NCBI RefSeq assembly: GCF_021917145.1
Contig: NC_061064.1
Coordinates: 5,326,481-5,390,480, forward strand
Source of the DNA: Hypomesus transpacificus
Lineage: Eukaryota > Chordata > Actinopteri > Osmeriformes > Osmeridae
Length of the DNA stretch: 64,000 bases
Direction of reading: 5' to 3'
Made by a program: the position numbers and the translations under genes. The notes under the pieces were generated by a model. It had not been told where the DNA came from. It was given only the letters and a program-made list of their open reading frames with translations, and searched no databases. This document shows positions 1 through 12,213 of the stretch, in pieces (the first letter of the stretch is position 1; each line of letters starts with the position of its first letter).

Positions 1-66
1 CAGCTATTTGCAGTAGAATAGCAAAGGCTCGGCTGGTGTGTAGCTGAACGTGTGTATTTGAGATAC

Positions 67-3000
67 CGTATATGAGGGTGCTGTGTCCGTCCACAGTGTA
101 CACAGAGCTGTTCTGCAGGGAGGAGATGAACGCTAAGGACACGTTCCAGATGACCTGGATGTCCATGGGGATGAAGACAAAGTTGAAATTGACCACCACA
201 CTTCCAGAAGACAGGCCTGTGATCAGGAGTTCCACCATCCCTGACTTCACCATGTCCAAGATTTCCGGAGGGAGGGATTTCAGGATCTACGACAAAGAAA
301 TCCAAATCGTGAAAAGGTTCAGAAAATACCCACAAAACCAAACTGAAGTGGTAACTTGAAGCAAAACTAATTTTGGACTTGAACTTGTAACCTCCTACCT
401 CGTCTTCAATACGTCGAGTGAGGTTTTGGTAAGCCTGGCTGCTGTGGTTCAGCATGTCAGCAGTGAACTCGATGTTGGTGAGGCGAGCTGTGGCTTCAAG
501 CGTTTGTGCAGCTATGGATGAAACACATTCAGTCAGTGGAGTTCCCTGACAGAAACCTTCTCATTTCCTGTCAATGAAAGTTAACAGTCTGCAATCTCAA
601 CAGTTAGCAATCTCAACATCCTGCTTACGGTTTAGCCCAAGTCATGTTGTTGCTACTATAGGTCACATGATAACGGATAAGATCAAATGTTTTCTCTGCG
701 GGTCACTTTGCTCCGTCTTGACATATCACATGATAAGTGTTGTTTTTAATCATTTGGAGTCAAAGAGGTGCCACGGTATTGAAAGCAAAAGCATTTGAAA
801 CATTCACAAATCACAGTGTGATCCACAATCATGAAATGCCAAAGATTTCACAGGTGTGAATTGGGTTCCTTGTGCACCTGATGGCTTTACCTGTTCTCAC
901 GAGGATCTGCAGGCTGTGACCCTGGCCTCTGCAGGCAGAGGGCGTAACCGTGACGTTGTAGAGCACCCCGGGCTGCAGCCCTGTCACCTGCCACATGGTC
1001 TGATTGGTCGTCGAGCTGTTCTTTACCTCTGACCCTTGAATAAGGTCAACCCGGAAGGTTTGCCCGCTCTGGGATTGGCTAGTCCAGGACACGCAGAAGG
1101 AGGAGCCAGTTACATTGGATGACTGCAGATTGGTGAGAGGTGGTAAAGCTGGAGGAGGGGAGAGACAGGTGTCACAATCTGTTTGTATGGAGCAGCCTAG
1201 AACTTTCTTCTTGTGATATAAATATAATACATATATTGGTCATTCTATTTAATGACTGAAGAACTCTGAATTAGGATCAATCTTGCTGACAGCTAGCAAT
1301 GTGACATTTGGGAAAATTGTAAAAAAACAAATTGCATAAACCAGTGACTTCTGAAATAAAGGGTGTGTTATCCGTCCACATACAGCATGGGGGAAAGGTG
1401 TTGTCCACGCTGGTGCTGGCTACAGTGCTGTTCTGATGGTTCTCAGAGACAGGCTGGGCCAAGCTGGTCACGAACCCAGTAGAATGCTGCCCTGATGTGG
1501 GGCGTGCCGTAACGTTGTCAGGCATGCCGGAGCTCCAGCTGCTGCTCTCTTCTGGTGGGTTGTGAGCGGTGGTCCAGGGAGGGTGGGTGATGATGGGGAG
1601 AGACATCGCCGTCCCATTGTCCAAAGGGGGCATGTGAGTGACATTAGCCACCACTGGTGTCGAGGAGAGAACAGACGGGAAAAAAACAAAGATTGACATT
1701 TTTTTCACATACATTTTCCAGACTTGAAAAAGATTGCATGTGAAGTTGCAAACATGTATACTCTCTGATGTCTAGTCAGGGGGCAGGAGCCCTAGTCCTC
1801 ACTATGGCAATGCACCCCTGGGTTGTGAGGCTGGGTGTCAGTGAATCCCGGAAGGCAGGCGCAGCTGTAGGATCCCACGGTGTTGTTGCAGGTAGCATGC
1901 GCTGAGCAACAGTTGAGACTAGCATGGACACACTCGTCCACATCTGTACAAAGACAAACCAATATATGAATGGATACAACCTGTGTGTGTGTGTGTGTGT
2001 TTGTGTGTGTATGTGTGTCAGTACGTGCATGTGTGTGTGTGTTTGTGTGTGTGCGTCAGTACATGCATGTGTGAGTGTGTGTATGTGTGTGAATGGCTGT
2101 ATCCTTGTGTTTGCACTGACGAATTTCCTCGCTGGCATGTGTTACAAGTGTGTGCGAGTGACCTCGTTGTTCCATTTGTACAGGAAACACAGATGTCTGT
2201 CAGTAGGAAGCGGAGGCAGCAGGACACCATGGTTACACTTAGTCAGCTGTTCCTGAACACTGTGTTCTCGTCAACATTAGTCAAACGCAATTACGGGAAT
2301 TACTATTGACAATGATGCTCAGCTGGTGGAGCTAATTCCTCTCTCCGTGGTCCACCGTACACCTACCTTCCACTGCTACTGAGGTGATTTCCTCAATGTT
2401 TTGGAGGAGAAGTTGAAGCTTTGCCGTGGTATTGGACCGGCGCAGAGTACCAGGGGAACCAATCAGGAAGGACGAGGAAGTCCTGTATGGATCCAAAGGC
2501 CAAGACTCAATGTAGAATATGGAGATATTAGGGAAGTTCAGTGTTCCTGTCACCTGGAGGACACAGAACAGTAGTTTCATAAAGAACCATCTGAACAAGG
2601 ACCGTCTTTGGGAATGAGAACGTTGGAGAACTCAGGATGGCCCACCATGGAGTGAAGGAGGCGTGTGTGGTTAAGGATCCCTCTGTCCAGTGACAGCATG
2701 TTGTAATCTGACTTCACTGTCACAGTCAGATTTAAGCGCCAACCTTGGCTACCTGAATGAATAATAAGGAAAAACGATGACTTTTACTAACTATGTGTGT
2801 AAATATGATATCGATAATAGGCCACTGATAAATAAGACTAAATGTAGTTGACCTGATGGCTGAGGGTTTGTGCATTGTCCTTGGCAGCACTTCTGCCACC
2901 CTGGGCAATCTGTATCCTGTTCACAGCCAAACGTGTAGGCTGCCAGTGCAGCTGGCTCAGGGCAGGACCCTGGCTTGGCTGTGAATTCTCCACTTCTGTT

Positions 3001-3865
3001 CAGGGCTAAGACAAGAAAATAATCTATGAATTAAGTGTAAAAGGCCTTACCAAGCTAGAAGGGTTAAAATACTGATGTTCTTGTTTTCACAGCCCCACCT
3101 GGTGGATGTTGAAGAATACTGCATGTGAAAATGTTACCATGACTACTGCTTGAAAGATTAAACATGAGTTTTCAACTCAATTTACTATAAATCCTTTACT
3201 TTAAACATAACATTTATTAATATCATTTCTGGGGTGAAAAAAGCTAAATGATCTAAACATGTAAATGAAGCCCTTCAATACTCACGCAAAGCACAATAGC
3301 TGCCAACTTGTTCATAGCCGGCACAGCACATTCTAACTTCTTTGGCGACAGTCTTCTGTTCGATCCGGTAGGCAGTTTTGTAAAGTGTAACCTCACACAA
3401 CCTCCAAGGGAGCCAGCCGCCACAAGGCCGCTTCTCAGTGTAGAGGGTCGTGTAGGACGCCACATGACTCTCCACGATGGTCTCATTCCCAGTGCATAGG
3501 TTATAGCTGGACATAGACAATCTGTATCCTGGAATGGAGGGATAGTGAGATATTACTGAATAGTCATCAACCGACTGTGTCTACAAACAAATGGTGTACG
3601 TGCAGTGTTACTTGCAAAACAAGTCTAATTGATCTAGTAGTTATGTATTCATATTGAACCATTTATTTACAGTTCATAATGCACCTGCTTTATAATGCAT
3701 TAGCCCTTAATAACATCCTCTCTATCAGTGAATCTATCAACAAAATACATTCAAAAAATAATTGACTGTAAAATATGTTGCTCTCTTACCTTCAGACAGA
3801 GTGTTGTGTCCCCTGCAGGACCCCAGCAGGACCACGACCCAACAGGTAGACAAAATCCAAGTCAT
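67..3865 (-). CDS. umodl1: Uromodulin-like 1, 5' part (continues beyond the left edge)
   Basis: Ten coding exons chain in phase on the minus strand: 3865-3790, 3528-3286, 3005-2853, 2752-2646, 2553-2367, 1943-1803, 1653-1384, 1148-891, 511-399, 286-67. They give about 589 residues. Seen in order: a signal peptide (MTWILSTCWVVVLLGSC); a Cys-rich EMI domain (about 26-106, ending RMCCAGYEQVGSYC); a WAP four-disulfide core (about 117-157, DCPGWQKCCQGQCTNPQPS); a conserved module of unclear fold (158-255); a calcium-binding EGF (DVDEC, 256-302); a Thr/Ser/Asn-rich linker with many N-glycosylation sequons (303-392); FN3 (393-478); and SEA (479-589) with GSVVV. EMI-WAP-EGF-FN3-SEA is the UMODL1 layout. 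The C-terminal zona pellucida domain expected for the family lies outside the window. The protein should be secreted or apical membrane-bound. The exon 4 donor was chosen by phase (ATG|gtgggc) and is the least certain boundary. Head-to-head with zbtb21, as in human. Confidence 0.87.
1982..2092. repeat. Imperfect TG microsatellite in a umodl1 intron
   Basis: TG/GT dinucleotides broken by TTG, ATG and a twice-repeated longer block containing GTCAGTACGTGCATG and GTCAGTACATGCATG. It lies between umodl1 exons 1943-1803 and 2553-2367. The apparent reading frames through it are products of the repeat. Confidence 0.9.
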
Positions 3866-5400
3866 GCTGAGCATCTGAGATAGTTCGTAACGTGTTCAAG
3901 GACCATTCTTTACATGCATTTCACCTAGCTGAGTTGATAGTGATGGTTCTCAGTTTTTTTCATCTTCCACCACCCCACCCCAACCCGCACACTCTCTTCT
4001 CCTCCCAGATCCAACAGTCCCTGGTGTACCCTTTCTCTGGCAGCTACAGTGGCAGAGATACATGGATGGAGTGCAGTGTTTCTAAGATTACATTACAATT
4101 ACTGCAATCCTCTTGAATAGTCTACATCTATGGTTTTCAATAAAGAAAATCATAAATAGAGTTGAGAATTTATATTAATTGTTGGGTACTGATGTTTTAT
4201 GTGCTTTATGAATTATCAGAAGCCATTTATGACCATTTACCATTAACGATACGGCTTTGATATAGAAATGATTTTACATGCTTTTGAATCCCTGCAAGTT
4301 GATGGACTACGATGTGGCCTAGTGTCAAAGAACATGTTTATGATGCCAGAGGGGCAGAGAGGAAGGCTTAAAGAGCAGCACTGACTGTCCCAGATGGCAT
4401 GTTTTCCAGTTTGGTATCCATGGCATTGGTGTGCTGTGATATTTACTCTTAAAGTCCTTGGCAACCAGCATCAGTGGAGAGAGGTGCAGGTTAAAGACAT
4501 TTTTATTTTTTTGTGAACGTATGTTCTTCAAAAACACTTTTCCAAGAAAATACAAGGACAAAGCTTTAGTTGGCATATTATGTTAAATTATAATATTAGA
4601 ATTAGGCCTATCTCATTCTTGTGGAACCGTGGGTTCTTTTGTCACAGCTCATTACAAGCTTGTGAAACATATAATTGCTTTGCGTCATATTGTTCTAATG
4701 TGGTGTGAAATGGAAGCTAATTAAACACGCTTCTGTAATTGGAGTAATAAATGTCTCAGTACTAACCAAAGCACTGGACAATGGAGAGGGTGGGTGGGGG
4801 TTGAGAGGGTTAAAGCAAATGTTTGTGTATGTGCGTTGATTAGTGACGTGAATGTTTAAAGACTATTTAGATCATATTCATGCATACATCAAACAAACAT
4901 GCGCTTGCATTTGTAACACTGTGCCACACCTTGGTTGGACTATTACACTGTTCCCAGGTTCCTGTGAACTTTCCATGAGTAGTCCAGATAAACACAGCAA
5001 CCAATTCCCCTCAGGGAGCAGTGGTACCTGAGCAACTGCTTTCTATCCATGTCTCTTTAATTAGTTTCATTGGGGCCAGTGGATGTGATTACATGAATCA
5101 ACAACAATCAAGTATCAGCTCAGGCATATTTATTTTACAGGTGAACAAGATATCTGTAAACCAAGTAGCCTACATAAATAAATCATACTTTGACAGTTTA
5201 ATACTTTTATTGCAGTATTGGCAAAATTACACTCACTTTTAACATTGATTATTTAGATCATCTACAGCCGTAATTATTAATGATCAGGCATACTACCGAT
5301 GTAAAAATTATCTGAATGAAATGGCGATTACACACAAAAATATGGTCTGTGCCTTTAAAGAGTGTCTAATCATTTCTGCCTGTCACTTACGCCCACAGTA
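3866..5400. other. Intergenic, between divergent umodl1 and zbtb21
   Basis: About 1.5 kb, AT-rich, between the umodl1 start codon and the zbtb21 promoter. It must hold the umodl1 promoter and 5'UTR. I see no clear TATA box, no coding exon and no recognisable repeat. Confidence 0.6.
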
Positions 5401-5419
5401 CAAATACAGCCTATCACAG

Positions 5420-5575
5420 AGTAGTGCACGTGACGAGCGTTCTTTGCGATGACCTCATCTCTAGAGTGGGATGACGTCAAATTCAAGATGGATGGAATCA
5501 CGACTGGCACATACACTCAACAGAATTCTTAAAGTAGTGTACTCCGTGGGAACAGAAATATTACACCAGGGTAAG
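5420..5575 (+). promoter_or_regulatory. zbtb21: zbtb21 promoter and noncoding first exon
   Basis: A palindromic E-box CACGTG is at 5427-5432 and a consensus cAMP-response element TGACGTCA at 5472-5479. An AAGATGG (YY1-like) element follows near 5486. A strong splice donor (CCAGG|GTAAGT) ends a probable noncoding exon at 5570. The acceptor of the coding exon is at 6637-6638, so a 1.07 kb intron separates them. The exact transcription start is not visible. Response to cAMP/CREB is an inference from the perfect CRE. Confidence 0.6.
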
Positions 5576-6639
5576 TTTAGGTTGCCAATGGACAACTTTG
5601 ATTGAGATTATCTGACCGTAATGTATTGTGCTATTATCGTTGCTTGGGAAAAGCCTTTTCTCCTGACGTAACTCGGAGGGGGATACTTCTTTTGTAAACC
5701 TCTCAGTGCTTGTGGCAGGGCTGAGTCTGCGCTCTAACCAATTCGAGAAGACAGGAGCGGGTGTGTGCTCACGTCCATTTAACACACTCTCATATAAACA
5801 AGTGTTTTCAATTCTGATATTTGCATAGTTGGTTCCATTGAAACAAGGAAAGCAAAACAGCAGTGCATTTTATTACGTCTTGGAAACATTGTAATATAAA
5901 TAATAACAGCCATGTGCTCGTCAGTAGTAGGCTATAAAGATTTCAACGCACGTTTTCTTGTATTTTCCCTGCTTGTTCATGAAGAAGGTAGCTAGTTACT
6001 TTCTAGGGGTGCTAAAGCTTATATTCAGCTGAAGTTGAGTTGTGTCATAAGAAATTCAGCCACGTCTCACAAATGAACGCTCCCCGGACTTCCCCATTGC
6101 ATTTTAGTGTGGACTGCATTCTCATGTTAGACCTCGTTCTTATAACAGCAATAGCTGACGAGACATTGCTTAGAATAACATACGTCAAGATGACTGCGTC
6201 TAGAGTTTCCGTTCATTTTGGAACGTTGCGTCCCAGTCCTGCAGTTTGTGCAGTAGCCTATGTCTTACGGTTAAAACATGATGTAATGTAATGAGCAAAC
6301 GGCTGAACCCACGTATGCGTCATCTCATTTGCGCTCTTACCACAGATGAATCAAGTAACCAGTTGCTTATTCAACCAGTTCACATGCATTTTGCTTGAAT
6401 GGGATTAAGAATATTTCATGTATCAGTTATATTGAGTAAATAGAACTACAAATATTGTTCAGTCTGTATTTGCTATAGAAAGCCTAGTTATAGCTTTACA
6501 TACTTATAATTTGCATCTATAAAAACGAACATTGAGAAATTTCCTTCATTTTGATATGCTTAGTCATCATATTTCCTTTATCATTTGTGTTGAGCAACCA
6601 CTTAATTGTAATATTGTATTCCTTTTTTTTCCCGCCAGT

Positions 6640-9600
6640 ATGGAAAGCCTAGTGCATTACAGCCATCCCTCACATGCCCTGTCAGTGCTTGGGGTCCTCA
6701 ATGAGCAGCGCCTCAGGGGACAGCTGTGTGACACAGTGCTGGTTGTGGGGGATCAACGATACCAGGCCCACAGGAGTGTACTTGCGGCCAGCAGTGAGTA
6801 TTTCCAATCCCTGTTCACACGGAGAGACTCGGAGCCACAGAAAGCGGTACAGCTGGACTTCTGTGAAGCGGACGCTTTTGAAATAGTACTAAATTATATA
6901 TATTCATCCTCCCTTTTTGTGGACAAAGGAAGCTTGGCAGCCATCCAGGAGCTGGGCTACAGTTTAGGAATCCCCTTCCTAACGAATATTATGTCAACAG
7001 CTCCTCATGTGTCCTATTGTGTCTCCAGAAGAAGACTGGCTTTTTCCGAGGAGGATGAGAACGACAGTCAGCAGAAGAGTGTTATTGTGTGCCAGACCCA
7101 AGGTGATGCACCTGTTCCCAGCAGCGCGTCAACATTTCGAGGGAGACACCAACATACTCCCCCTGTATCATCTGAGACAGCGTCATCCCCCCACTCCTGC
7201 AGAGAGCGGGGTCAACACCCCTCAGGACCCCTCAATGAGTCAGCCAGGCATTCTGCGTCCGTCCCTAGAGAACCAGCTCACGTGATGAGTGACGCCGACA
7301 GGAAGCCCATCGGTTCATACGCCTCCATCTTGAAGGGGCACACATCCTCGTCAGCGAGGCCACAGCTCACTTCGTCAGTCTCCTTCAGTGAAGTTCAGAT
7401 TCAGCACGTCAGGCTACAGGTGGACGGCAGTCTCGGCCCTAAAGAGGAGGAAACGGATTCCTATTATAGCCCCAGGCCACCCTCTCAAAGCCAGACCAGT
7501 GAGCCTAGCCAGACCATAGACCGGAGTGGTCCCCTCATAAAAAGCTTGCTGCGCAGATCGTTATCCATGGATAGTCCTGTCCCGGTTTTCTCCCCAACGT
7601 TGGAGCTCAAAGAACTGCAAAACAGAGAGCTGTCTGTTGTTAAGACGGTGGCAAAAAAAGAAAAGCAACCGCCATCTGAGCCCAAACCCAACCCAACAAG
7701 CCACCAAACCAAAAGTATTTCTCCTCTAGTTCTCAGGTCCAGGTATCACAACAGGTATGTGGAAGACCCTCAGGGAGACGAGATCCGGGTGAAAACGGAA
7801 CCCAGCAGTCCACTCACTGACCCCTCTGACATCATTCGAATCACAGTCGGGGATAGTTTGCCCGTCAATATCAAAGACTTTCAACTGAATTTTGACACGG
7901 ACCCCAGACCCTCTTTTAACGTCACAGGAAAGAGAAAAGTTAGGACAGACAACCGAAGGTATCCGTTTAAAAAGTCCAGGGAGATCAATGAACATCATCT
8001 TACACTGTCAGAGCCCGTCCAACACGGCTCCAACTTGGAAGACAAGGACGAGGACAATGAACAGCCTAAGCACAGTAAAATATTTAAATGCTGGAGCTGC
8101 CTGAAAGTATTCCGATCCAGTGCTGGGCTTCATCGTCACGTCAACATGTATCACAACCCCGAAAAGCCATATGCGTGCGACATCTGCCATAAGCGCTTCC
8201 ATACCAACTTCAAAGTGTGGACCCACTGCCAAACTCAACATGGAGTCGTTCAAAACCCCGCCTCATCCTCTAGCTCTTCTCTATTGGATGAGAAGTTTCA
8301 GAAGAAGCTGATAGACATTGTAAGGGAGAGAGAAATTAAGAAAGCCCTGCTCACGAAGCTCAGGAGAAATAAGCAGGGTCTTCCCCCTCAATTGTTTGCC
8401 AAAAAGAGGACTAGAGCACATTTGTGTCCTTACTGTGGGAAAACGTTCATGTTCCAGTCTCATTTCAAGCAGCATTTGAAGACTCACCCCGCCGCAAGAG
8501 CTGACCAGGAGACGGAGAACGAGGAGGCCGCCTTCCAGAAACAGGACCAGACTGTTCATCAGAAGGAAAACACAAGTACAGAGGTTTACTCCTGCAGACT
8601 CTGCAATGAGAAGCTGTCCTCCATCTTTGAGCAGGGGGACCATGAAAGGGGGTGTAGGCATGCGACTGTGTGTCCCTACTGTGGTCTCCGATTCTCCAGT
8701 CCCGAGGTCAAGAAGGATCACGAAGCCCACTGCAAGTACAAGAAACTGACCTGCTTGGAGTGCATGCGCACCTTCAAGTCCTCCTTCAGCATATGGCGCC
8801 ACCAGGTGGAAGTTCACAACCACAATATGATGACTGTTAGGGAGCAGATGAGCCTCAGCTGCGACGAGAACAATGGAGAAGTGCCAGATCCTCTCAGAGA
8901 GTTGCCCAATACTCAGGAGTCCATGGGCACGAGTGGCTCAAGAGAGGATATGGCCTACAGTGACTCCTCAGGAGCACCCATGTTTGACTCTGAGGACTCT
9001 TTGTCGTACATGCCTGAGGACCTGAGTGTGGGCCAGCATCACGGTGAGCTGACCGTGAAGGAGGAGCCGATGGAGGAGGCCGTGAGCGAGAGGGAGAACG
9101 TGACGCCTGTCACCGTCAACCCTGAGGAGCCGGGAGTGTGGCCGTGTGAGAAATGTGGCAAGCTTTTCAGTTCTCACAAGGACCTGGAGCGCCACCAGGA
9201 GCTACTCTGCCACATCAAACCCTTCATCTGCCACATCTGCCACAAGGCCTTCCGGACCAACTTCCGTCTCTGGAGCCACTTCCAGTCACACATGTCTGCC
9301 TCAGATGAACCTGGAGCCAGGGAAGCAGACCGACGGCCCTCGTCTCCTTCTCCATCTCCACCCCTGACCCCACAGGTGACTGCTCCTCCTGTCCTGCTGT
9401 CCTCTCCGCCTATAACAACCCAGGCTGTATCAGCGGCTGAGGAGGAGGAGCCTGGATGCTCATCCATGACCAAGACCAAGAGGCCTGACATGGACAGACA
9501 AGACAGTGGCCATAGTCCTCTATCCAGGACGGATAGCATCGAGAATCCAGTGGCTCCTCAAGAGTCCGACACGCTGTTTTACCATGCCCCCTCTCTGTCT

Positions 9601-9702
9601 GCTCTAACATTTAAGAGGCAGTTTATGTGTAAGCTCTGTCACCGTACTTTCAAGACTGCCTTTAGTCTTTGGAGCCATGAACAGAGCCATAGCCATCTGT
9701 GA
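6640..9702 (+). CDS. zbtb21: Zinc finger and BTB domain-containing protein 21 (ZNF295)
   Basis: A single coding exon of 1020 residues. The start is the ATG directly after acceptor CCCGCCAG, giving MESLVHYSHPSHALSVLGVL, which aligns with human ZBTB21; the 36 in-frame codons further upstream are intronic. An N-terminal BTB/POZ dimerisation domain (about 1-115; QLCDTVLVVGDQRYQAHRSV) is followed by a long disordered, Ser/Pro-rich region. Next come about nine C2H2-type fingers, from Cys484 to the last at Cys997 (CKLCHRTFKTAFSLWSHEQSH). One finger (CRLC, about residue 650) has an atypical second half. Two SUMO consensus sites are visible: VKTE (Lys385) and VKEE (Lys807). The family acts in the nucleus as a transcriptional repressor. 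Intact, with no frameshift. Human ZBTB21 is of similar length and also lies next to UMODL1. Confidence 0.96.
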   Translation: MESLVHYSHPSHALSVLGVLNEQRLRGQLCDTVLVVGDQRYQAHRSVLAASSEYFQSLFTRRDSEPQKAVQLDFCEADAFEIVLNYIYSSSLFVDKGSLAAIQELGYSLGIPFLTNIMSTAPHVSYCVSRRRLAFSEEDENDSQQKSVIVCQTQGDAPVPSSASTFRGRHQHTPPVSSETASSPHSCRERGQHPSGPLNESARHSASVPREPAHVMSDADRKPIGSYASILKGHTSSSARPQLTSSVSFSEVQIQHVRLQVDGSLGPKEEETDSYYSPRPPSQSQTSEPSQTIDRSGPLIKSLLRRSLSMDSPVPVFSPTLELKELQNRELSVVKTVAKKEKQPPSEPKPNPTSHQTKSISPLVLRSRYHNRYVEDPQGDEIRVKTEPSSPLTDPSDIIRITVGDSLPVNIKDFQLNFDTDPRPSFNVTGKRKVRTDNRRYPFKKSREINEHHLTLSEPVQHGSNLEDKDEDNEQPKHSKIFKCWSCLKVFRSSAGLHRHVNMYHNPEKPYACDICHKRFHTNFKVWTHCQTQHGVVQNPASSSSSSLLDEKFQKKLIDIVREREIKKALLTKLRRNKQGLPPQLFAKKRTRAHLCPYCGKTFMFQSHFKQHLKTHPAARADQETENEEAAFQKQDQTVHQKENTSTEVYSCRLCNEKLSSIFEQGDHERGCRHATVCPYCGLRFSSPEVKKDHEAHCKYKKLTCLECMRTFKSSFSIWRHQVEVHNHNMMTVREQMSLSCDENNGEVPDPLRELPNTQESMGTSGSREDMAYSDSSGAPMFDSEDSLSYMPEDLSVGQHHGELTVKEEPMEEAVSERENVTPVTVNPEEPGVWPCEKCGKLFSSHKDLERHQELLCHIKPFICHICHKAFRTNFRLWSHFQSHMSASDEPGAREADRRPSSPSPSPPLTPQVTAPPVLLSSPPITTQAVSAAEEEEPGCSSMTKTKRPDMDRQDSGHSPLSRTDSIENPVAPQESDTLFYHAPSLSALTFKRQFMCKLCHRTFKTAFSLWSHEQSHSHL

Positions 9703-11515
9703 CCTTGTCACCCAAGCACCAGAGCCCCTTGTTGAACATGTGACACATACACATATTGGAATAAGTACAATAATTACTTACATCTCAGCCTACGCAAGAA
9801 TGAATGTAGCTATCTCTGTTTATAGTTTGCTGGCCTACCTGTTATCGTTCATGTACATTGGCATAGAGGTGGAAAAGTGAATGTGTACAGTGAAAAGCTT
9901 TTTAAGACTTCATCAGCTTCATGTGAACTGATGCTTTGCCTTTAAAATCATAGGTTGGTTCTTTATTTATTTTAGGTATCACCAGAGTGAGCCAACATGC
10001 TCATAAAACATGATCATCATGCTAAAAGTGCTGTTTTAGACACTGCTGTATAATTTGAGAGAGACTGAAGTGCTTTTCATCTGTTTTTTTTTGTTCTGCT
10101 AGCTAGTGCATTTAGATGCAAGTAGGTAATATCAGTGGCCTCAGGCATTCTGTCATTGATAATATTGATACATTAATATACATATTTTTTTAAGAATATT
10201 AAATGATTCAATTATTTCCTATTCTAGTATTGAGTATGTTCTTTTGAGTATTGCACATGTGGTCTAATTGCTGTTATATTCTGATATTTTTTTCTAGTTT
10301 TAATTCTCCCCATTCCATTTCAGTGTTTTGTACTCATGGATGAATTTCACATACTACCTAATTTTAAAACTCATTTTTAGATGCCTTTTTACATAGAAAT
10401 ATGACCAAAGATTAGGGAGAATAGATAAAATATCTGGAAACACCCAAACCCTATTTTGACCCTTACCTATGGCCTATTTGTCTAACAACTCTTGAGTACA
10501 ATCTCACCTGAGTTGGACACCTAATTGCACAGTTTAATTGATATTTTACTATGATTGTAACTGTAATACATGTTGGTAGATCATTGTTTACTGCAAATGA
10601 ATGTCATGCTTCTAATAGCCTCTTCCTTAAATATTGTAAAATATGTGTCTACGTTATGATACATAGGCTAGTTGAAGTCATGGCACATGGTATTACATGG
10701 TATTATGGTAAAGGAGTTAACATCAGTACAGTATATTGATATGATTAATGAATAACGGCACTAGTTGGACAAAAAGGTTTTTGCAAATAAATTTGATAAT
10801 TACACGTTACCTTTTCATTAAAGTGTAGATATCAGAATATGCAAGCTGATAACATTTTCAAAATGCTCTGGAACATAACACAACACTAACGCACAAAAGC
10901 ACAATATGGATGAACATTTTTTCTAATCAGGCAAATGATCTGAAATACACATGATCGGAAAATCTGAGATGAATTCTGTAAACCACCCCCTTGTATAAGT
11001 GACTTAATGAGTCAACAATGTATTGTAGTAATTTTACATTCTTACATAACTGGCATACTTCTGCTGTGGTTGTGGTGGTTTTAGATGTAATCTGAAACAA
11101 GAGTCATTATATGGTTCTAGTTTACTTGTCAGAAGTTTATTGTATTAGAAGTGTAACCTTTGGGAATGTTTGTAAATCTGTGGGGCACCTCTGTCACCAC
11201 ATGAATATTCTACAGTAAATTAAGGGAATTAGGATTTAGTTTGGGAAAAGTATAACTTCTGGTTAATTCTGTATATATTAGTGATGTAATTTTCTGTGAA
11301 AAACTTAAAGATCAAGAGTAAGATATCATTTCTGTATTGCAGTGTTTGTATTCAATTTTGTACCTAGTTTGTTGCTTTATAAAAATGTGTGCTTTTACTG
11401 AATTTATGCATATTTGTATTAGTATGATTTACATATTGCAGTTTTGTGTTTGGGCTTTTTCTACAGTTTTGTGCTTCAATTCAAAGTAATAAAGTGACAT
11501 TATGCCTATCCCGAC
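9703..11515 (+). other. zbtb21: zbtb21 3'UTR with poly(A) signal
   Basis: AT-rich, noncoding, about 1.8 kb. A canonical AATAAA at 11488-11493 is the best candidate end. Earlier AATAAA-like words (for example near 10786) could give shorter isoforms. No other gene is visible here. Confidence 0.7.
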
Positions 11516-11604
11516 CAGACCTATGCTACCATTTATTTACATGCATGTTTTTTCAATTTCTTTAATTACGAGTCATGCTTTTAAAATGCTTCATTTTTGT
11601 ATGT

Positions 11605-11658
11605 GCTCTGGATAAGAGCTCTGGATAAGGGCGTCTGCTAAATGACAAAAAAAAAAAA
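11605..11658 (+). repeat. Degenerate L2/SINE 3' tail
   Basis: The motif CTGGATAAGGGCGTCTGCTA followed by AATGAC and an A-run is the conserved 3' tail shared by many fish L2-type LINEs and their SINE partners. Its first part, GCTCTGGATAAG, is duplicated. No 5' body is recognisable, so this looks like a truncated copy. Confidence 0.7.
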
Positions 11659-12213
11659 GACTAAATGTATGTGTGTCAGTCAGAGCTGCGACTAGAGGGT
11701 GTAGAAGTCAGTAAATAGTCTGTTTAACAGATTACTGAAACCTATAAAAGCAGTGATTCCAATGTCCATCTTCTAAAATAGTCAGTTGGTCATGGGATCG
11801 TTTTAGATGCTACATGGAAGGCACTGACTCATTTCTTTGCTGGACATCAGGAAGTGAACTTAGGAACTGTCTGTTGCTTTGGAGGATATGAAAACTTTGA
11901 AAATCCTAGGTCTCTACAAAACAAACATACAAGCTTCCCCCCCATCCCCATAAATGAATCAAGATGTGTTGAAGGAAATACATTTGTACTTAATGAATAC
12001 AAACAGAAAATAACAGGAAACATAATGGTGATCTGTATTTATTTTTAAGAAATATACAGAATTGTAAATAACCTTGATTATTTGACTAAAAGAGATAAAT
12101 GCCATAACATGTTCATAAATAACAAAATTACTTAACCAATAATTTCAGCTTTGCTAGGTTTTTTTTTTAATGTAAATTCTGCTTTGGACAGACTGCATGC
12201 GTGTTTCAGCAGT
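11659..12213. other. Intergenic between convergent zbtb21 and atg101
   Basis: AT-rich sequence with no coding potential or structured RNA that I can support. It separates the two convergent 3' ends. Confidence 0.5.

Noticed and set aside
1924-2309. Cys/Val-rich open frames at 1.9-2.3 kb
   Set aside because: Products of the TG microsatellite in a umodl1 intron.
6532-6639. In-frame extension of zbtb21 by 36 codons
   Set aside because: The extension crosses a polypyrimidine tract and acceptor AG and does not resemble ZBTB21; the BTB domain starts at the 6640 ATG.
8281-8823. 180-residue antisense open frame inside zbtb21
   Set aside because: Shadow of the finger-coding exon on the opposite strand; no splice or promoter context.
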